Source of the DNA: Blastococcus aurantiacus
GTDB taxonomy: Bacteria > Actinomycetota > Actinomycetes > Mycobacteriales > Geodermatophilaceae
DNA length: 64,000 bases
Assembly (NCBI RefSeq): GCF_900102425.1
Contig: NZ_FNBT01000002.1
Location: forward strand, 496,001 to 560,000
Direction of reading: 5' to 3'
Below the pieces are notes generated by a model. That model was given only the letters and a program-made list of their open reading frames with translations, searched no databases and had not been told where the DNA came from. A program made the position numbers and the translations under genes. Shown here in pieces: positions 9,165 to 17,137 of this stretch; the stretch's first letter is position 1; every line of letters starts with the position of its first letter.

Positions 9165-9896
9165 TCAGCCGGAGAGGCGCTGCCGCACGTGGTGCCGGCC
9201 CAGCCGGACCGCGACGTGCGCGGCGGTGTCCCGTGGGCTCACGTAGCAGCGGGGCAGGGTGAAACGGTCGCCGGGCACGTAGTCCCCCGTGACGCAGGCG
9301 TGGTCGTAGCCCGCCGCCTGGACGGCGTCCGCCGCGGCGTCGTCGTAGCTGCCGTAGGGGTAGCAGAAGCCCGCCACTTCCTCCTGGAGGACGTCCTGCA
9401 GCACCTGGCGGCTGCCGCCGATCTCCTCCGCGAGGGTGGCCGGGTCCGCTCCCGCCAACCGGGCGTGGGTCATGGTGTGGCTGCCGATCTCGAGGCCGGA
9501 CGCGGCGACGGCGCGCACCTGGTCGGCGGTCATGAGGCCGAACCGTGGGCCCTCGTCCCACTCGTTGTGCCCGCCGATGCGGCCGGCCACGACGTAGACG
9601 GTGCCGGTCATGCCGTACTGCCGCAGCAGCGGGACGGCGTGGTCGAGGAAGTCGGTGTAGCCGTCGTCGAAGGTGAGGCCGACGAGCCTCGCCGCGGTCC
9701 CTCGCTCCCGCGCCTGCAGGAGCTCCCCCAGCGACACCCCGCGCAGCCCGAGCCGGCGAAGCAGCCGGAGGTGCCGCTCCAGCCGCGACGGGTGCACGCG
9801 GAGCCGGTGCGGATCGGGCTCGGCCGACGGGCTGATCGAGTGGTACATGAGCACGGGCGGGATGCTCACCCGCGTCCCGCGTACGGCGGCGGTCAC
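9165..9896 (-). CDS. Polysaccharide deacetylase (NodB-fold, carbohydrate esterase 4)
   Basis: This is a 243-aa metal-dependent deacetylase of N-acetylated glycans. The three NodB motifs are visible: TFDDGYTDF (catalytic Asp plus metal Asp), SHTMTH (the two metal-binding His) and YPYG. The start is GTG at 9896, overlapping the stop of the upstream glycosyltransferase as GTGA, with AGGAGA five bases ahead. A longer reading frame extends upstream but only shadows the glycosyltransferase. No convincing signal peptide is seen, so the enzyme may act on lipid-linked or nascent polysaccharide at the cytoplasmic side or be exported another way. Its place as last gene of the exopolysaccharide operon suggests it tailors that polymer. 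Confidence 0.9.
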   Translation of the reverse strand: MTAAVRGTRVSIPPVLMYHSISPSAEPDPHRLRVHPSRLERHLRLLRRLGLRGVSLGELLQARERGTAARLVGLTFDDGYTDFLDHAVPLLRQYGMTGTVYVVAGRIGGHNEWDEGPRFGLMTADQVRAVAASGLEIGSHTMTHARLAGADPATLAEEIGGSRQVLQDVLQEEVAGFCYPYGSYDDAAADAVQAAGYDHACVTGDYVPGDRFTLPRCYVSPRDTAAHVAVRLGRHHVRQRLSG

Positions 9897-11092
9897 AGCT
9901 CTCCTCGGAGTTCTCGGGTCAGGGCGCGCACCTGGGCGACGAGCTCGGTCCGGTAGCGCGACGACGTGTGCCGCCGCTGCGCCTGGGCGGCGTCCTCGAG
10001 CGCGGCCGCGCGCGTCGCCCCCCAGTCGCCGGTCACCGCCTGGACCGCGTCGGCCCACTCCTCGGGGCGCGCCGGGTCGACGGCCCGCACCCCGGCGTAC
10101 CCGGCGGTGGCCTCCCGCAGCCCGCTGTGGTCGCTCACGACGAGCGGGCGGGCGGCCAGCACGGCCTCGACCGCGGTGTTGCCGAAGGACTCGTCCCCGA
10201 CCGAGGGCACGAGGACGACGTCGGCGTCGGCCAGGTGCGGCCAGACGTCGCTCCGGAAGCCGACGAAGTCCACGCGGTCGTCCAGGCCGGCGGCCGCGAT
10301 CGTGGTCCGCAGCTCGGCCTCGAACCACTCGTAGCCGGTGAACACCGACCCGAGGAGGACCAGCCGGGCGTCGACCCCGCGGCGGACGAGCTCGTCGAGC
10401 GCCGCGACGGCCACCTGCGGTCCCTTGCGGGGCGAGAGCCGGCCCACGTAGAGCAGGTGCAGCGGTCCGGTCAGCGTCTCCCGGACCGGCCGGAGCACCG
10501 GCGGTCCCGGGACGACGTTGTGCACGACCGTGCTGCGTCGCGCGGTCCGCGGGGCGACCTCCGCGAGGACGTCACGGGTGAAGCCGCTGTTGGCCACCAC
10601 GCGGTGGGCCAGCGCGGGACCGAGCGCCAGGCCGCGCCGCAGCAGCCGGGGCAGGGACTGCTCCGCCTCGTGGACGTGGCACAGCGACCGCCGCCCCGCC
10701 ACGCGTGCCAGCAGTGGCCACGACGGCAGGGTGAGGGTGTTGACGTAGACGCCGGCGGCGCCGTGCCGGCGGATCAGGCGCAGCGCCGGGACCAGCCCGC
10801 GCAGCGCGTCCGCGACCAGCCGCGCCAGGCCGGCCGGCCGGAGCGCGCCGTTGCGCAGGACGGGCATCCGGCACCGCACCACCCGCGCACCCAGCGCCTC
10901 GAGCTCCGCCGTCAGCGGACCCGGCCCCGGGAGCGCGACGGTCACGTCGAAGTCGGCGACCAGTGCGGCCACCGACCCGAGCAGGACGCGGTCGGCCCCG
11001 TAGAGCTCCGCTCCCGGGTGCACGACCAGGACCGGCGGCCGCGCCGGCCCGGCGCCGCCGGAGCCGCGACCGCGGTGGGAGCTGGCGGACAT
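9893..11092 (-). CDS. Glycosyltransferase (GT4-like, GT-B fold)
   Basis: This 399-aa protein has an N-terminal donor/acceptor half starting LVVHPGAELYGADRVLL. The C-terminal half has the typical YVGRLSPRKGPQVA strand-helix and a PSVGDESFGNTAVEA sugar-nucleotide binding segment with the EX7E-like glutamates. It probably transfers a sugar from a nucleotide donor to a growing lipid-linked glycan. The ATG at 11092 is 5 nt past the stop of the upstream gene, and the 3' end overlaps the deacetylase start. Long upstream extensions of the frame only mirror the neighbouring gene in another phase. Donor and acceptor cannot be deduced. Confidence 0.9.
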   Translation of the reverse strand: MSASSHRGRGSGGAGPARPPVLVVHPGAELYGADRVLLGSVAALVADFDVTVALPGPGPLTAELEALGARVVRCRMPVLRNGALRPAGLARLVADALRGLVPALRLIRRHGAAGVYVNTLTLPSWPLLARVAGRRSLCHVHEAEQSLPRLLRRGLALGPALAHRVVANSGFTRDVLAEVAPRTARRSTVVHNVVPGPPVLRPVRETLTGPLHLLYVGRLSPRKGPQVAVAALDELVRRGVDARLVLLGSVFTGYEWFEAELRTTIAAAGLDDRVDFVGFRSDVWPHLADADVVLVPSVGDESFGNTAVEAVLAARPLVVSDHSGLREATAGYAGVRAVDPARPEEWADAVQAVTGDWGATRAAALEDAAQAQRRHTSSRYRTELVAQVRALTRELRGEL

Positions 11093-11097
11093 CGGCG

Positions 11098-11826
11098 TCA
11101 GGCGGCCCGGCCCGTGAACAGCACGCGGGGCGCACCGGCCCGGTAGCCGACGTCGACGGTGACGGTCTCCCGGGCGCCGGACGGGACGCTGAAGACGTAG
11201 ACCCCCTCGGCCTCCTCGCCCGGGGCGAGCCGGCCGGTGAAGGGCCTCGAGGACGAGTCGTCGAGCGGCGAGGCCGGAGCGGCGTCGGTTCCGTAGGACA
11301 GGTTCACGGCCACGCCGTCCAGGGAGATCTCCTGGTCGCCGTCGTTGAGGATGCGCACGGTCACGCGCAGGGCCGGCCCCGCCACGTTGCCCGGCCCCTG
11401 GCCGCTGCCCTGGACGGCCTCGATCGCCGGGAGGGTCACCACGGTGCCGTCGCCGACCGGCCCCTGCGCCTCGAGCCCCACGGGCTCCAGCGCCGGGGGC
11501 AGCTGGTCGTCGGGTCCGGCGACGGGGGTCTCCGGAGCCGGTGCGGTCGTCGGCGCGGCGGTCCCGGTCGGCGTGGTCCCCGCGTCCGTCGACTCGGCCG
11601 TCGACGGTGCCGTCGACGGTGCGCTCGACCCGGCGGCTGCCGGGGTCCGGTCCGTGTCGTCGCCGCGGGTCAGGGCGAGCACGACCACCAGTGCCGCCAC
11701 GAGCAGGGCCGCGCCGGCCGCGAGGAGGAGGCGGCGCCGGTCCCACCGGGCAGGGGGTGACGGCTCCGGCCGCCCGGCCTCCGGTCCGGATGCGACTCCA
11801 CTCGTGCGTGCGTCGGTGGAACTCAT
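11098..11826 (-). CDS. Membrane-anchored extracellular protein with DUF4352-like domain
   Basis: This 242-aa protein has a short basic cytoplasmic N-terminus, one transmembrane helix (~30-52, rich in Leu/Ala/Val), and then an extracellular linker rich in Ala, Thr, Pro and Ser (~60-115). The C-terminal beta-rich domain (~130-242) has phrases such as LRVTVRILNDGDQEISLDG and LAPGEEAEGVYVFSVP. This pattern resembles DUF4352/telokin-like Ig folds. The ATG overlaps the stop of the preceding CDP-alcohol transferase as ATGA, so it is co-translated in the exopolysaccharide operon. Its role is unknown; a periplasmic or wall-associated helper of polymer assembly is only a guess from context. Confidence 0.75.
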   Translation of the reverse strand: MSSTDARTSGVASGPEAGRPEPSPPARWDRRRLLLAAGAALLVAALVVVLALTRGDDTDRTPAAAGSSAPSTAPSTAESTDAGTTPTGTAAPTTAPAPETPVAGPDDQLPPALEPVGLEAQGPVGDGTVVTLPAIEAVQGSGQGPGNVAGPALRVTVRILNDGDQEISLDGVAVNLSYGTDAAPASPLDDSSSRPFTGRLAPGEEAEGVYVFSVPSGARETVTVDVGYRAGAPRVLFTGRAA

Positions 11827-12569
11827 CGCGGCAACCTCTCCATCTCGCGGAACCACTTGACCGAGGCGAGGACGAGGAACGCCGCCATCGCGAAGAACAG
11901 GAACGCGTACACCGACATGAACAGCGCCGGTGCACCGAAGAGGACGAAGACGCAGCAGAGCAGCCCGTAGTCGGTCGGCAGGACCAGCAGCGACCGGGTG
12001 ACGCTGGCGCGCTCGCCGGTCGCCTGCGCGCGGGTCACCACCCCGTGCTGCGCACGCAGGGCCTCGTTGAGCATGGTGCCGAAGTAGAGCACCGCATCGA
12101 CGACGGCGTAGCCCAGCGGCACCAGCAGCAGGGTCGTGTCGACGGTCTCGAAGCGGTACATGCCGATGACCACCGCGAGGTGCAGGCTGGAGGACTTCAC
12201 GGCGTCGACCATGTGGTCGAGCCACTCCCCGGCCGGGGACCCTCCACCCCGCAGGCGGGCCAGCTGCCCGTCCGCGGCATCGAGCGCGTACCCGACGACC
12301 AGGCACGCCGCGACCGCGACGGCCATGGGCCACGACGGACGGACGAGGGCCACCAGGCCGATGCCCGTCGCGGTGAAGCCGGCGCTGATCGCCGTCACCG
12401 CGTTGGGGGTCAGCCCCGCGTGGAACGCCAGCGCGGCGAAGAGGCGCCCGAGTCTGCGGTTGACGAAGCGGGAGTAGGCGGGCGCACCGACCGCGCCCTT
12501 CTGCGCTCCGGCCAGCCGCGCGAGGGTCGCCCGCAGCGTCTCGTCGGCCGGGAGGGTCACCGCGGTCAC
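11823..12569 (-). CDS. CDP-alcohol phosphatidyltransferase family membrane protein
   Basis: This 248-aa integral membrane enzyme contains the complete CDP-alcohol phosphotransferase signature DX2DGX2ARX8GX3DX3D at about residues 97-122 (DAADGQLAR, then a Gly, then two Asp). Several hydrophobic helices flank it. Family members swap CMP for an alcohol such as inositol phosphate or glycerol phosphate. The GTG start at 12569 overlaps the stop of the upstream glycosyltransferase (GTGA), and the stop overlaps the next gene (ATGA). Sitting inside an exopolysaccharide operon suggests it makes a polyol-phosphate-containing lipid or decorates the polymer. The actual alcohol substrate is unknown. Confidence 0.88.
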   Translation of the reverse strand: MTAVTLPADETLRATLARLAGAQKGAVGAPAYSRFVNRRLGRLFAALAFHAGLTPNAVTAISAGFTATGIGLVALVRPSWPMAVAVAACLVVGYALDAADGQLARLRGGGSPAGEWLDHMVDAVKSSSLHLAVVIGMYRFETVDTTLLLVPLGYAVVDAVLYFGTMLNEALRAQHGVVTRAQATGERASVTRSLLVLPTDYGLLCCVFVLFGAPALFMSVYAFLFFAMAAFLVLASVKWFREMERLPR

Positions 12570-13795
12570 TGCTGCGCTCCGGGGAACCGGATGACCGAGG
12601 CGTCCGCCGCCTCGGCCACCGGCCGCGGTCGGGGCTCCGGGATGCGCAGGGGTGCGGGTGCCGTGGGGTGCATCCGGCGGCCGCTGGGGCGCCGGGTGGG
12701 GAAGTCGCGACGGGCCAGGGCCTGCGCGAGCTTCTCGTAGCCGGTGGCCACGGCGTCCCAGTCGTAGTTGGCGGCCAGCTCGCGGGCCCGCCGCCCGGCG
12801 GACCGGATCCGCCGCGGCTCGGCCTCGGCGGCCTCGACGAGCGCGGCCACGTCGGCCGGGCTCCCGAAGTAGCGCCCGGCCTCGGCGACGACCTCGCGGT
12901 TGAAGTCGCAGTCGAATGCCAGCACCGCCGCGCCGGCGCCGATGGCGCGCAGCAGGGAGGGGTTGGTGCCCCCGACGGAGTGACCGTGCAGGTAGGTGTA
13001 GGAGTTCGCGTACAGCTGGTCGAGCTGCACCTGGTCCCAGACCCCGCCGAGGAAGCGGACCCGGCCGTCCGCCGCGGCGTGCACCCGGGCCGTGTACTCG
13101 TCGGAGTACGGGGCGGAGCCGACCACGACGAGCGGCTTGGTGGCGGAGCTGCGGGCGTACCCGTCGACGATGAGCTCGACGTGGTTCTCCGGCTCGAAGC
13201 GGGCGACCACGAGGTGGTACTGACCGGGCTCCAGCCCCAGCTCGGCCAGCCGGTCGGACCCGGGCTCGATCAGGGGGGCGCCGTAGGTCAGCAGCGTCGT
13301 CGGTGCCCCGAACTCGTGCCGGTAGTAGTCGGCGATGCCGACGGCGTCGGCGATGAGCGCGTCCGACCAGCGCACGGCCAGGGACTCGGCTCCGCGGTAG
13401 TACCGCTGGCCGACCGGGCCCCACTTGGCGCGCTTCCACTCCAGCCCGTCCACGTGCGTGGCGACGGGGATGCGGGCGGCGCGCAGCATCGGCAGCAGCG
13501 GCGAGTTGGCGGCGTTGAACACGAAGGCCGCGTCGGTGCGGTGGGCGAGCAGGTGGCCGACCGACAGCGCCGAGTGGCTCAGCGTCTCCAGCGCCCGCTT
13601 GCGGGCGGCGGGCAGGTGGACCAGCTCCATGCCGAGGTGCCGGCCGGGCCGGGCGGCGTCCCCGCGCTCGGTGCGGCAGTAGACGACGACGCGGTGCCCG
13701 CGGTCGGCCAGCCGCCGGCCGACCTCCTCGACCGCGGTCTCGAAGCCGCCGTACCGGGCCGGGACGCCCCGCGTCCCCAGCATGGCGATGCGCAT
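12566..13795 (-). CDS. Glycosyltransferase with N-terminal DUF1972 (rhamnosyltransferase-like)
   Basis: This 409-aa GT-B enzyme opens with RIAMLGTRGVPARYGGFET, the hallmark of DUF1972 glycosyltransferases, some of which are rhamnosyl- or galactosyltransferases in capsule loci. The C-terminal half carries HGHSVGGTNPSLLRAIGAG, which fits the nucleotide-sugar pocket. The last ~45 residues are Pro/Arg-rich and probably disordered. The ATG at 13795 opens the tight operon after a 150-nt gap from the sugar phosphotransferase gene. The family is clear; the sugar transferred is not. Confidence 0.9.
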   Translation of the reverse strand: MRIAMLGTRGVPARYGGFETAVEEVGRRLADRGHRVVVYCRTERGDAARPGRHLGMELVHLPAARKRALETLSHSALSVGHLLAHRTDAAFVFNAANSPLLPMLRAARIPVATHVDGLEWKRAKWGPVGQRYYRGAESLAVRWSDALIADAVGIADYYRHEFGAPTTLLTYGAPLIEPGSDRLAELGLEPGQYHLVVARFEPENHVELIVDGYARSSATKPLVVVGSAPYSDEYTARVHAAADGRVRFLGGVWDQVQLDQLYANSYTYLHGHSVGGTNPSLLRAIGAGAAVLAFDCDFNREVVAEAGRYFGSPADVAALVEAAEAEPRRIRSAGRRARELAANYDWDAVATGYEKLAQALARRDFPTRRPSGRRMHPTAPAPLRIPEPRPRPVAEAADASVIRFPGAQQ

Positions 13796-13915
13796 CGTCG
13801 ATCCGTTCGTTCGCTGGTCAGCGACCAGCAGGGCCGCTGCGGCGCGTGGTCACGCACCGCCGATCCAGGATCGCGGCCCGCGGCTCCGAGGGCGCCGTTC
13901 CGCCGGACGCCGTCC

Positions 13916-13941
13916 CCCCTCCGGATGACCTCCGAAAGGGG
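13916..13941 (-). terminator. Possible weak hairpin after the sugar phosphotransferase
   Basis: CCCCT-CCGGA and TCCG-AA-AGGGG flank a 5-nt loop four bases past the stop codon. The stem is interrupted by mismatches, so it may only partially terminate, allowing read-through into the glycosyltransferase operon. The remaining 120 bases of this gap show no gene. Confidence 0.35.
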
Positions 13942-13945
13942 TGGG

Positions 13946-15442
13946 TCAGTACGCCCCGGACCGGTTGAGCACGGCCCGCGTGGTCTTCCAGAGGATGAGG
14001 AAGTCCAGGGCCAGGGACCAGTTCTCCACGTAGCGGAGGTCGAGCCGGACGGCCTCCTCCCACGGCAGGTCGCTGCGCCCCGAGATCTGCCACAGCCCGG
14101 TGAGGCCGGGCTTCACCAGCAGCCGTCGGCTGACCGAGGAGTCGTAGCGCGCCACCTCCGCCGGCAGCGGCGGCCGGGGACCCACGAGCGCCATGGAGCC
14201 GCCCAGGACGTTGAACAGCTGCGGCAGCTCGTCGAGGGAGAGCCGGCGCAGCCAGCGGCCGACCGGGGTGACGCGCGGGTCCTCCCGCATCTTGAACAGC
14301 AGTCCGTCGGAGATGTTGCCCGCACGGACGGCGTCGAGGCGCTGGTCGGCGTCGACGACCATGCTGCGGAACTTCAGCATCGTGAAGGACCGTCCGTTGA
14401 TGCCGATCCGCTCCTGGCGGTACAGCGCCGGGCCGCGGCTGCCCAGCCGGACGGCGAGCGCGATGCCCAGCAGGACCGGGGAGAGCACCAGCAGCGCCAG
14501 GGCGGCGGCGCACCGGTCGACGGCACCCTTGACCATCCGGCGCCAGCCCTCGAAGCGGGGCTGCTCGACCGAGAGCAGGGGCAGACCCTCGAAGGGCCGG
14601 ATGTGCAGGCGCGGGCCGGCCACCTCGATCAGACCCGGGGCGACGAGCAGCTCCACGCCGCTGCCCTCCAGGCGCCACGACAGCTGGCGGAGGTACTGCG
14701 CCGCCGTCTCGCTGGCGGAGGTGACGGCGATGGTGTCGGCGCCCAGGCGGGCCGCCATCGACACCACGTCGTCCAGCCCCTCGACCGGGACGTCGGCCAG
14801 CCCGGCCACCCGGGTCCGGTCGGCGGGGGTGACGCAGAAGCCGACGACGTCCAGACCCGCGTAGTGCTCGCGGCGCAGCCGGTCGGCCAGCTCCATGACC
14901 GCACCGCCGCGGCCGACGACGACCACGCGCTTGGTGCAGCGGCCGCGGGCCCGCAGCCGGCGCAGACCGCACCGTGCGGCGTAGCGCCACGCCAGCGTGG
15001 TCACCGCCAGGGCGGGGATGCCGACGACGACGAGCGCCCGGCTCAGGTCGAGGTCGGCGGCGTAGGAGACGAAGCCGGCGAGGGCGAGCAGGACCAGACC
15101 GGCCCGCCCGACGGTGCGGTACTCGTCGCTGCCGGTGCCGAACATCGGCTCGGTGTAGGCACCGCAACCCCAGAGCAGCAGCGGCCAGGCGACCACGAGG
15201 GCGACGGCGGCCCAGAACAGGGACGGCACCGGCGGCAGGCCCTCGGGGCGGGTGACGACGACGAGGGTGCCGACGACCGCGGCGGCGAGCGCCTCGACGA
15301 CAGCGAGGGTGAGCGCGTAGTTGCGCACCCAGGAGGCGGTGGCCCGGCGGTCGAGCGCGGGGACGCGCTGAGCCTCCTGGCTCCCGCGCGGGACCGGGAT
15401 CCGGTCCAGCCCCTCACCCACTGCTGCCCTGTCGACCAACAT
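13946..15442 (-). CDS. Exopolysaccharide-initiating sugar phosphotransferase (WbaP/ExoY-type)
   Basis: This 498-aa enzyme is predicted to transfer a sugar-1-phosphate from a nucleotide sugar onto undecaprenyl phosphate, the first step of polymer assembly. N-terminal membrane helices (~35-160) lead to a Rossmann-like CoA-binding region (~165-290) and one further helix. The catalytic bacterial sugar transferase domain (~315-498) has KFRSM, LVGPRPPLP and KPGLTGLWQISGRS. The ATG at 15442 has GGGGGAG seven bases upstream; a start 36 codons earlier has no such site and would add a poorly hydrophobic leader. It is the first gene of the exopolysaccharide region in the direction of transcription. Confidence 0.93.
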   Translation of the reverse strand: MLVDRAAVGEGLDRIPVPRGSQEAQRVPALDRRATASWVRNYALTLAVVEALAAAVVGTLVVVTRPEGLPPVPSLFWAAVALVVAWPLLLWGCGAYTEPMFGTGSDEYRTVGRAGLVLLALAGFVSYAADLDLSRALVVVGIPALAVTTLAWRYAARCGLRRLRARGRCTKRVVVVGRGGAVMELADRLRREHYAGLDVVGFCVTPADRTRVAGLADVPVEGLDDVVSMAARLGADTIAVTSASETAAQYLRQLSWRLEGSGVELLVAPGLIEVAGPRLHIRPFEGLPLLSVEQPRFEGWRRMVKGAVDRCAAALALLVLSPVLLGIALAVRLGSRGPALYRQERIGINGRSFTMLKFRSMVVDADQRLDAVRAGNISDGLLFKMREDPRVTPVGRWLRRLSLDELPQLFNVLGGSMALVGPRPPLPAEVARYDSSVSRRLLVKPGLTGLWQISGRSDLPWEEAVRLDLRYVENWSLALDFLILWKTTRAVLNRSGAY

Positions 15443-15576
15443 GTCCACTCCCCCGTTACGCAGCGTGTTCGGACCGATACGGGGGATGGAGCTCGAAGGC
15501 TCCGAACAGGACGTTCTCCCCCGAGTGCGGTCCTTGCGCAGGAGCAACACTCACAGTCCGTGACCGTCAGGGTCAA

Positions 15577-15641
15577 CACGGAGCGCGACCGTTCACCCTT
15601 TCGGGAGGCACCGACGCCCCGCTCACGGAGCGCGACGGTCA
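15577..15641. repeat. Direct repeat upstream of the exopolysaccharide locus
   Basis: CACGGAGCGCGAC followed by a GTTCA/GTCA-like tail occurs twice, at 15577-15595 and 15624-15641. The starts are 47 nt apart, in the gap between pth and the sugar phosphotransferase. An imperfect inverted repeat (TCCGTGACC/GGTCAACACGGA) lies just to the left at 15556-15582. This could be a regulator-binding region for the exopolysaccharide locus; no function is shown by sequence alone. Confidence 0.35.
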
Positions 15642-16286
15642 GGTGCGGGGGTGGACCTCGTTCTGCGCGGCTTCCAGGCCACGGGCGAGGAGCAGCTCGG
15701 TGGCGTCGGCCGCCTCGACGAGGAGCAGGTCCAGCTCCTTGCGCTCGGTCGAGGAGAAGTCCTTGAGCACGTAGTCGGCGGGGTCCTGGCGACCCGGGGG
15801 CCTGCCGATCCCCACCCGCACGCGCAGGTAGTCCTTGGTCCCCGTGGAGCGGGTGATCGAGCGCAGGCCGTTGTGCCCGCCCTCGCCGCCTCCGCGCTTG
15901 AGCCGCACCACGGCGAAGTCGATGTCGAGCTCGTCGTGCACGACGACGAGGTCGGTGGCGGGCAGCTTGTGGTAGTCCAGCAGCCCGCGGACGGGACCAC
16001 CCGACTCGTTCATGTAGGTCAGCGGCCGGGCCAGGACGACCCGGCGGCCGGCCAGCCGCCCCTCGCCGCTGACCGCGCGGGAGCGGGCGCCCTTGCCCGG
16101 CGAGAGCCGGATGCCGGCCCGCTCGGCGAGCACGTCGAGCACCATCGCGCCGACGTTGTGCCGGTTGCCGGCGTACCCGGGCCCGGGGTTGCCGAGCCCG
16201 ACGACGAGGAACGGGCCCTCGCCCGGAGCGGACGCCGCGGGGGCGCCGGCAGTGCCGGCGCCCCCGCGGGTCGTGCTGTCGGTCAG
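15639..16286 (-). CDS. pth: Peptidyl-tRNA hydrolase, apparent CTG start
   Basis: Pth releases peptides from peptidyl-tRNA that drops off ribosomes. The conserved N-terminus [13 protein letters not shown], the catalytic His in NRHNVGAMV, the TYMNESG motif, VVHDELD and GGHNGLRS are all present. The first in-frame ATG (16145) would delete the essential N-terminus. No ATG, GTG or TTG exists upstream in this frame as far as the rplY coding region was read. A CTG at 16286 gives MTDSTTRG..., with GAGG six bases ahead, overlapping the rplY stop, and a 215-aa product. The N-terminal ~20 codons contain a 35-bp palindrome. CTG initiation is inferred; a sequencing error near the start is the main alternative. 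Confidence 0.88.
   Translation of the reverse strand: MTDSTTRGGAGTAGAPAASAPGEGPFLVVGLGNPGPGYAGNRHNVGAMVLDVLAERAGIRLSPGKGARSRAVSGEGRLAGRRVVLARPLTYMNESGGPVRGLLDYHKLPATDLVVVHDELDIDFAVVRLKRGGGEGGHNGLRSITRSTGTKDYLRVRVGIGRPPGRQDPADYVLKDFSSTERKELDLLLVEAADATELLLARGLEAAQNEVHPRT
16235..16269 (-). repeat. 35-bp near-perfect palindrome between rplY and the pth core
   Basis: Arms of 17 bp (16235-16251 and 16253-16269) are exactly complementary around a single central base. It lies 26 nt past the rplY stop, where a terminator or attenuator would be expected. However, it falls inside the inferred N-terminal coding part of pth. It may tune pth expression relative to rplY. Confidence 0.7.
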
Positions 16287-16294
16287 CGGATGCC

Positions 16295-17008
16295 TCAGTT
16301 GTCCGCGGACTTCTCGGCCGAGTCCATCGACTCGCCGCTGCCCTGGGCCGACGGCTCGGGGACGACGTCGCCCTCGCCGGTGCCCTCGGCGGCGGAGTCG
16401 GACTCCTCGCGCTCGATTCCGGCCTCGGCCTCGGCCTCGGCCAGCTCGGCCTCCAGCGCCTCGGCGGTCGGGGCGCCCAGGAAGCCGATGACCATCGCCT
16501 CGGGGTCGGTGATCAGCGTCGAGCCCGAGGGCAGGACGAGGTCACCGGCGGCGATGTTCTGACCGGCGCTGCGCCCGGTGATGTCGACCTCGATGCTGTC
16601 GGGCAGCTTCGTGGCGTCGGCCTCGATGGAGACGGTGTTGAGCTGGTGGTTCGGGATCGCGTCGGGGGCCGGCTCGCCCACGATGACGATCGGGACCTCG
16701 ACGGTGGTCTTCTCGCCGCGACGGACGAGCAGCAGGTCGGCGTGCTTGTGCTGGCGGGTCAGCGGGTCGCGCTGGATGGCCTTGGTCAGCGCGAGCTGCT
16801 CGTTGCCGTCCAGGACGATGGTCAGCAGGGCGTTACCGCCACCGTTGCGCAGGGCCGCGGCGAACTCGCGGGCGGGCAGCGACAGGTGGACGACGTCCTG
16901 GCCGTGCCCGTAGAGGACGGCGGGGACGCGGCCGGCGCGGCGGGTGCGACGGGCGCTGCCCTTGCCGAACTCGGTGCGGGTCTCGGCCTCGAGACGGAAG
17001 TCAGCCAC
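16295..17008 (-). CDS. rplY: 50S ribosomal protein L25/general stress protein Ctc
   Basis: This 237-aa L25 of the long Ctc (TL5) type binds 5S rRNA in the large subunit. The N-terminal L25 domain (~4-92) begins [18 protein letters not shown] and contains [14 protein letters not shown]. The C-terminal beta domain (~100-180) has [17 protein letters not shown]. The tail beyond ~185 is very acidic ([12 protein letters not shown]) and probably flexible. The GTG start has TAGGAG eight bases upstream. It sits upstream of pth exactly as in mycobacteria (Rv1015c-Rv1014c), and the two are likely co-transcribed. Confidence 0.95.
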   Translation of the reverse strand: MADFRLEAETRTEFGKGSARRTRRAGRVPAVLYGHGQDVVHLSLPAREFAAALRNGGGNALLTIVLDGNEQLALTKAIQRDPLTRQHKHADLLLVRRGEKTTVEVPIVIVGEPAPDAIPNHQLNTVSIEADATKLPDSIEVDITGRSAGQNIAAGDLVLPSGSTLITDPEAMVIGFLGAPTAEALEAELAEAEAEAGIEREESDSAAEGTGEGDVVPEPSAQGSGESMDSAEKSADN

Positions 17009-17095
17009 GGTGGTGTGCTCCTAGCGAAGAGGGTCTGCGTGCGTGCCGGCGACCGACCGCAGCGCACCCCGCGGGGGCACACGCACGTCGATCAC

Positions 17096-17114
17096 GGAGC
17101 AGTCGGACTGCTCC
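17096..17114 (-). terminator. Hairpin terminator after cysC
   Basis: GGAGCAGT (17096-17103) pairs with ACTGCTCC (17107-17114) around a CGG loop, 23 nt past the cysC stop. It separates cysC from the rplY leader. Confidence 0.6.
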
Positions 17115-17137
17115 CTCGCCGGGCAACGGGAGCCAGA

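Noticed and set aside
12668-15766. A 1032-codon plus-strand ORF through the glycosyltransferase/sugar-transferase region
   Set aside because: Its translation has no recognisable motifs, and it is antisense to two clear glycosylation enzymes.
15639-16145. pth starting at the first in-frame ATG (16145)
   Set aside because: It would delete the conserved [10 protein letters not shown] strand and the catalytic His region, leaving a non-functional protein. A CTG start preserves them.
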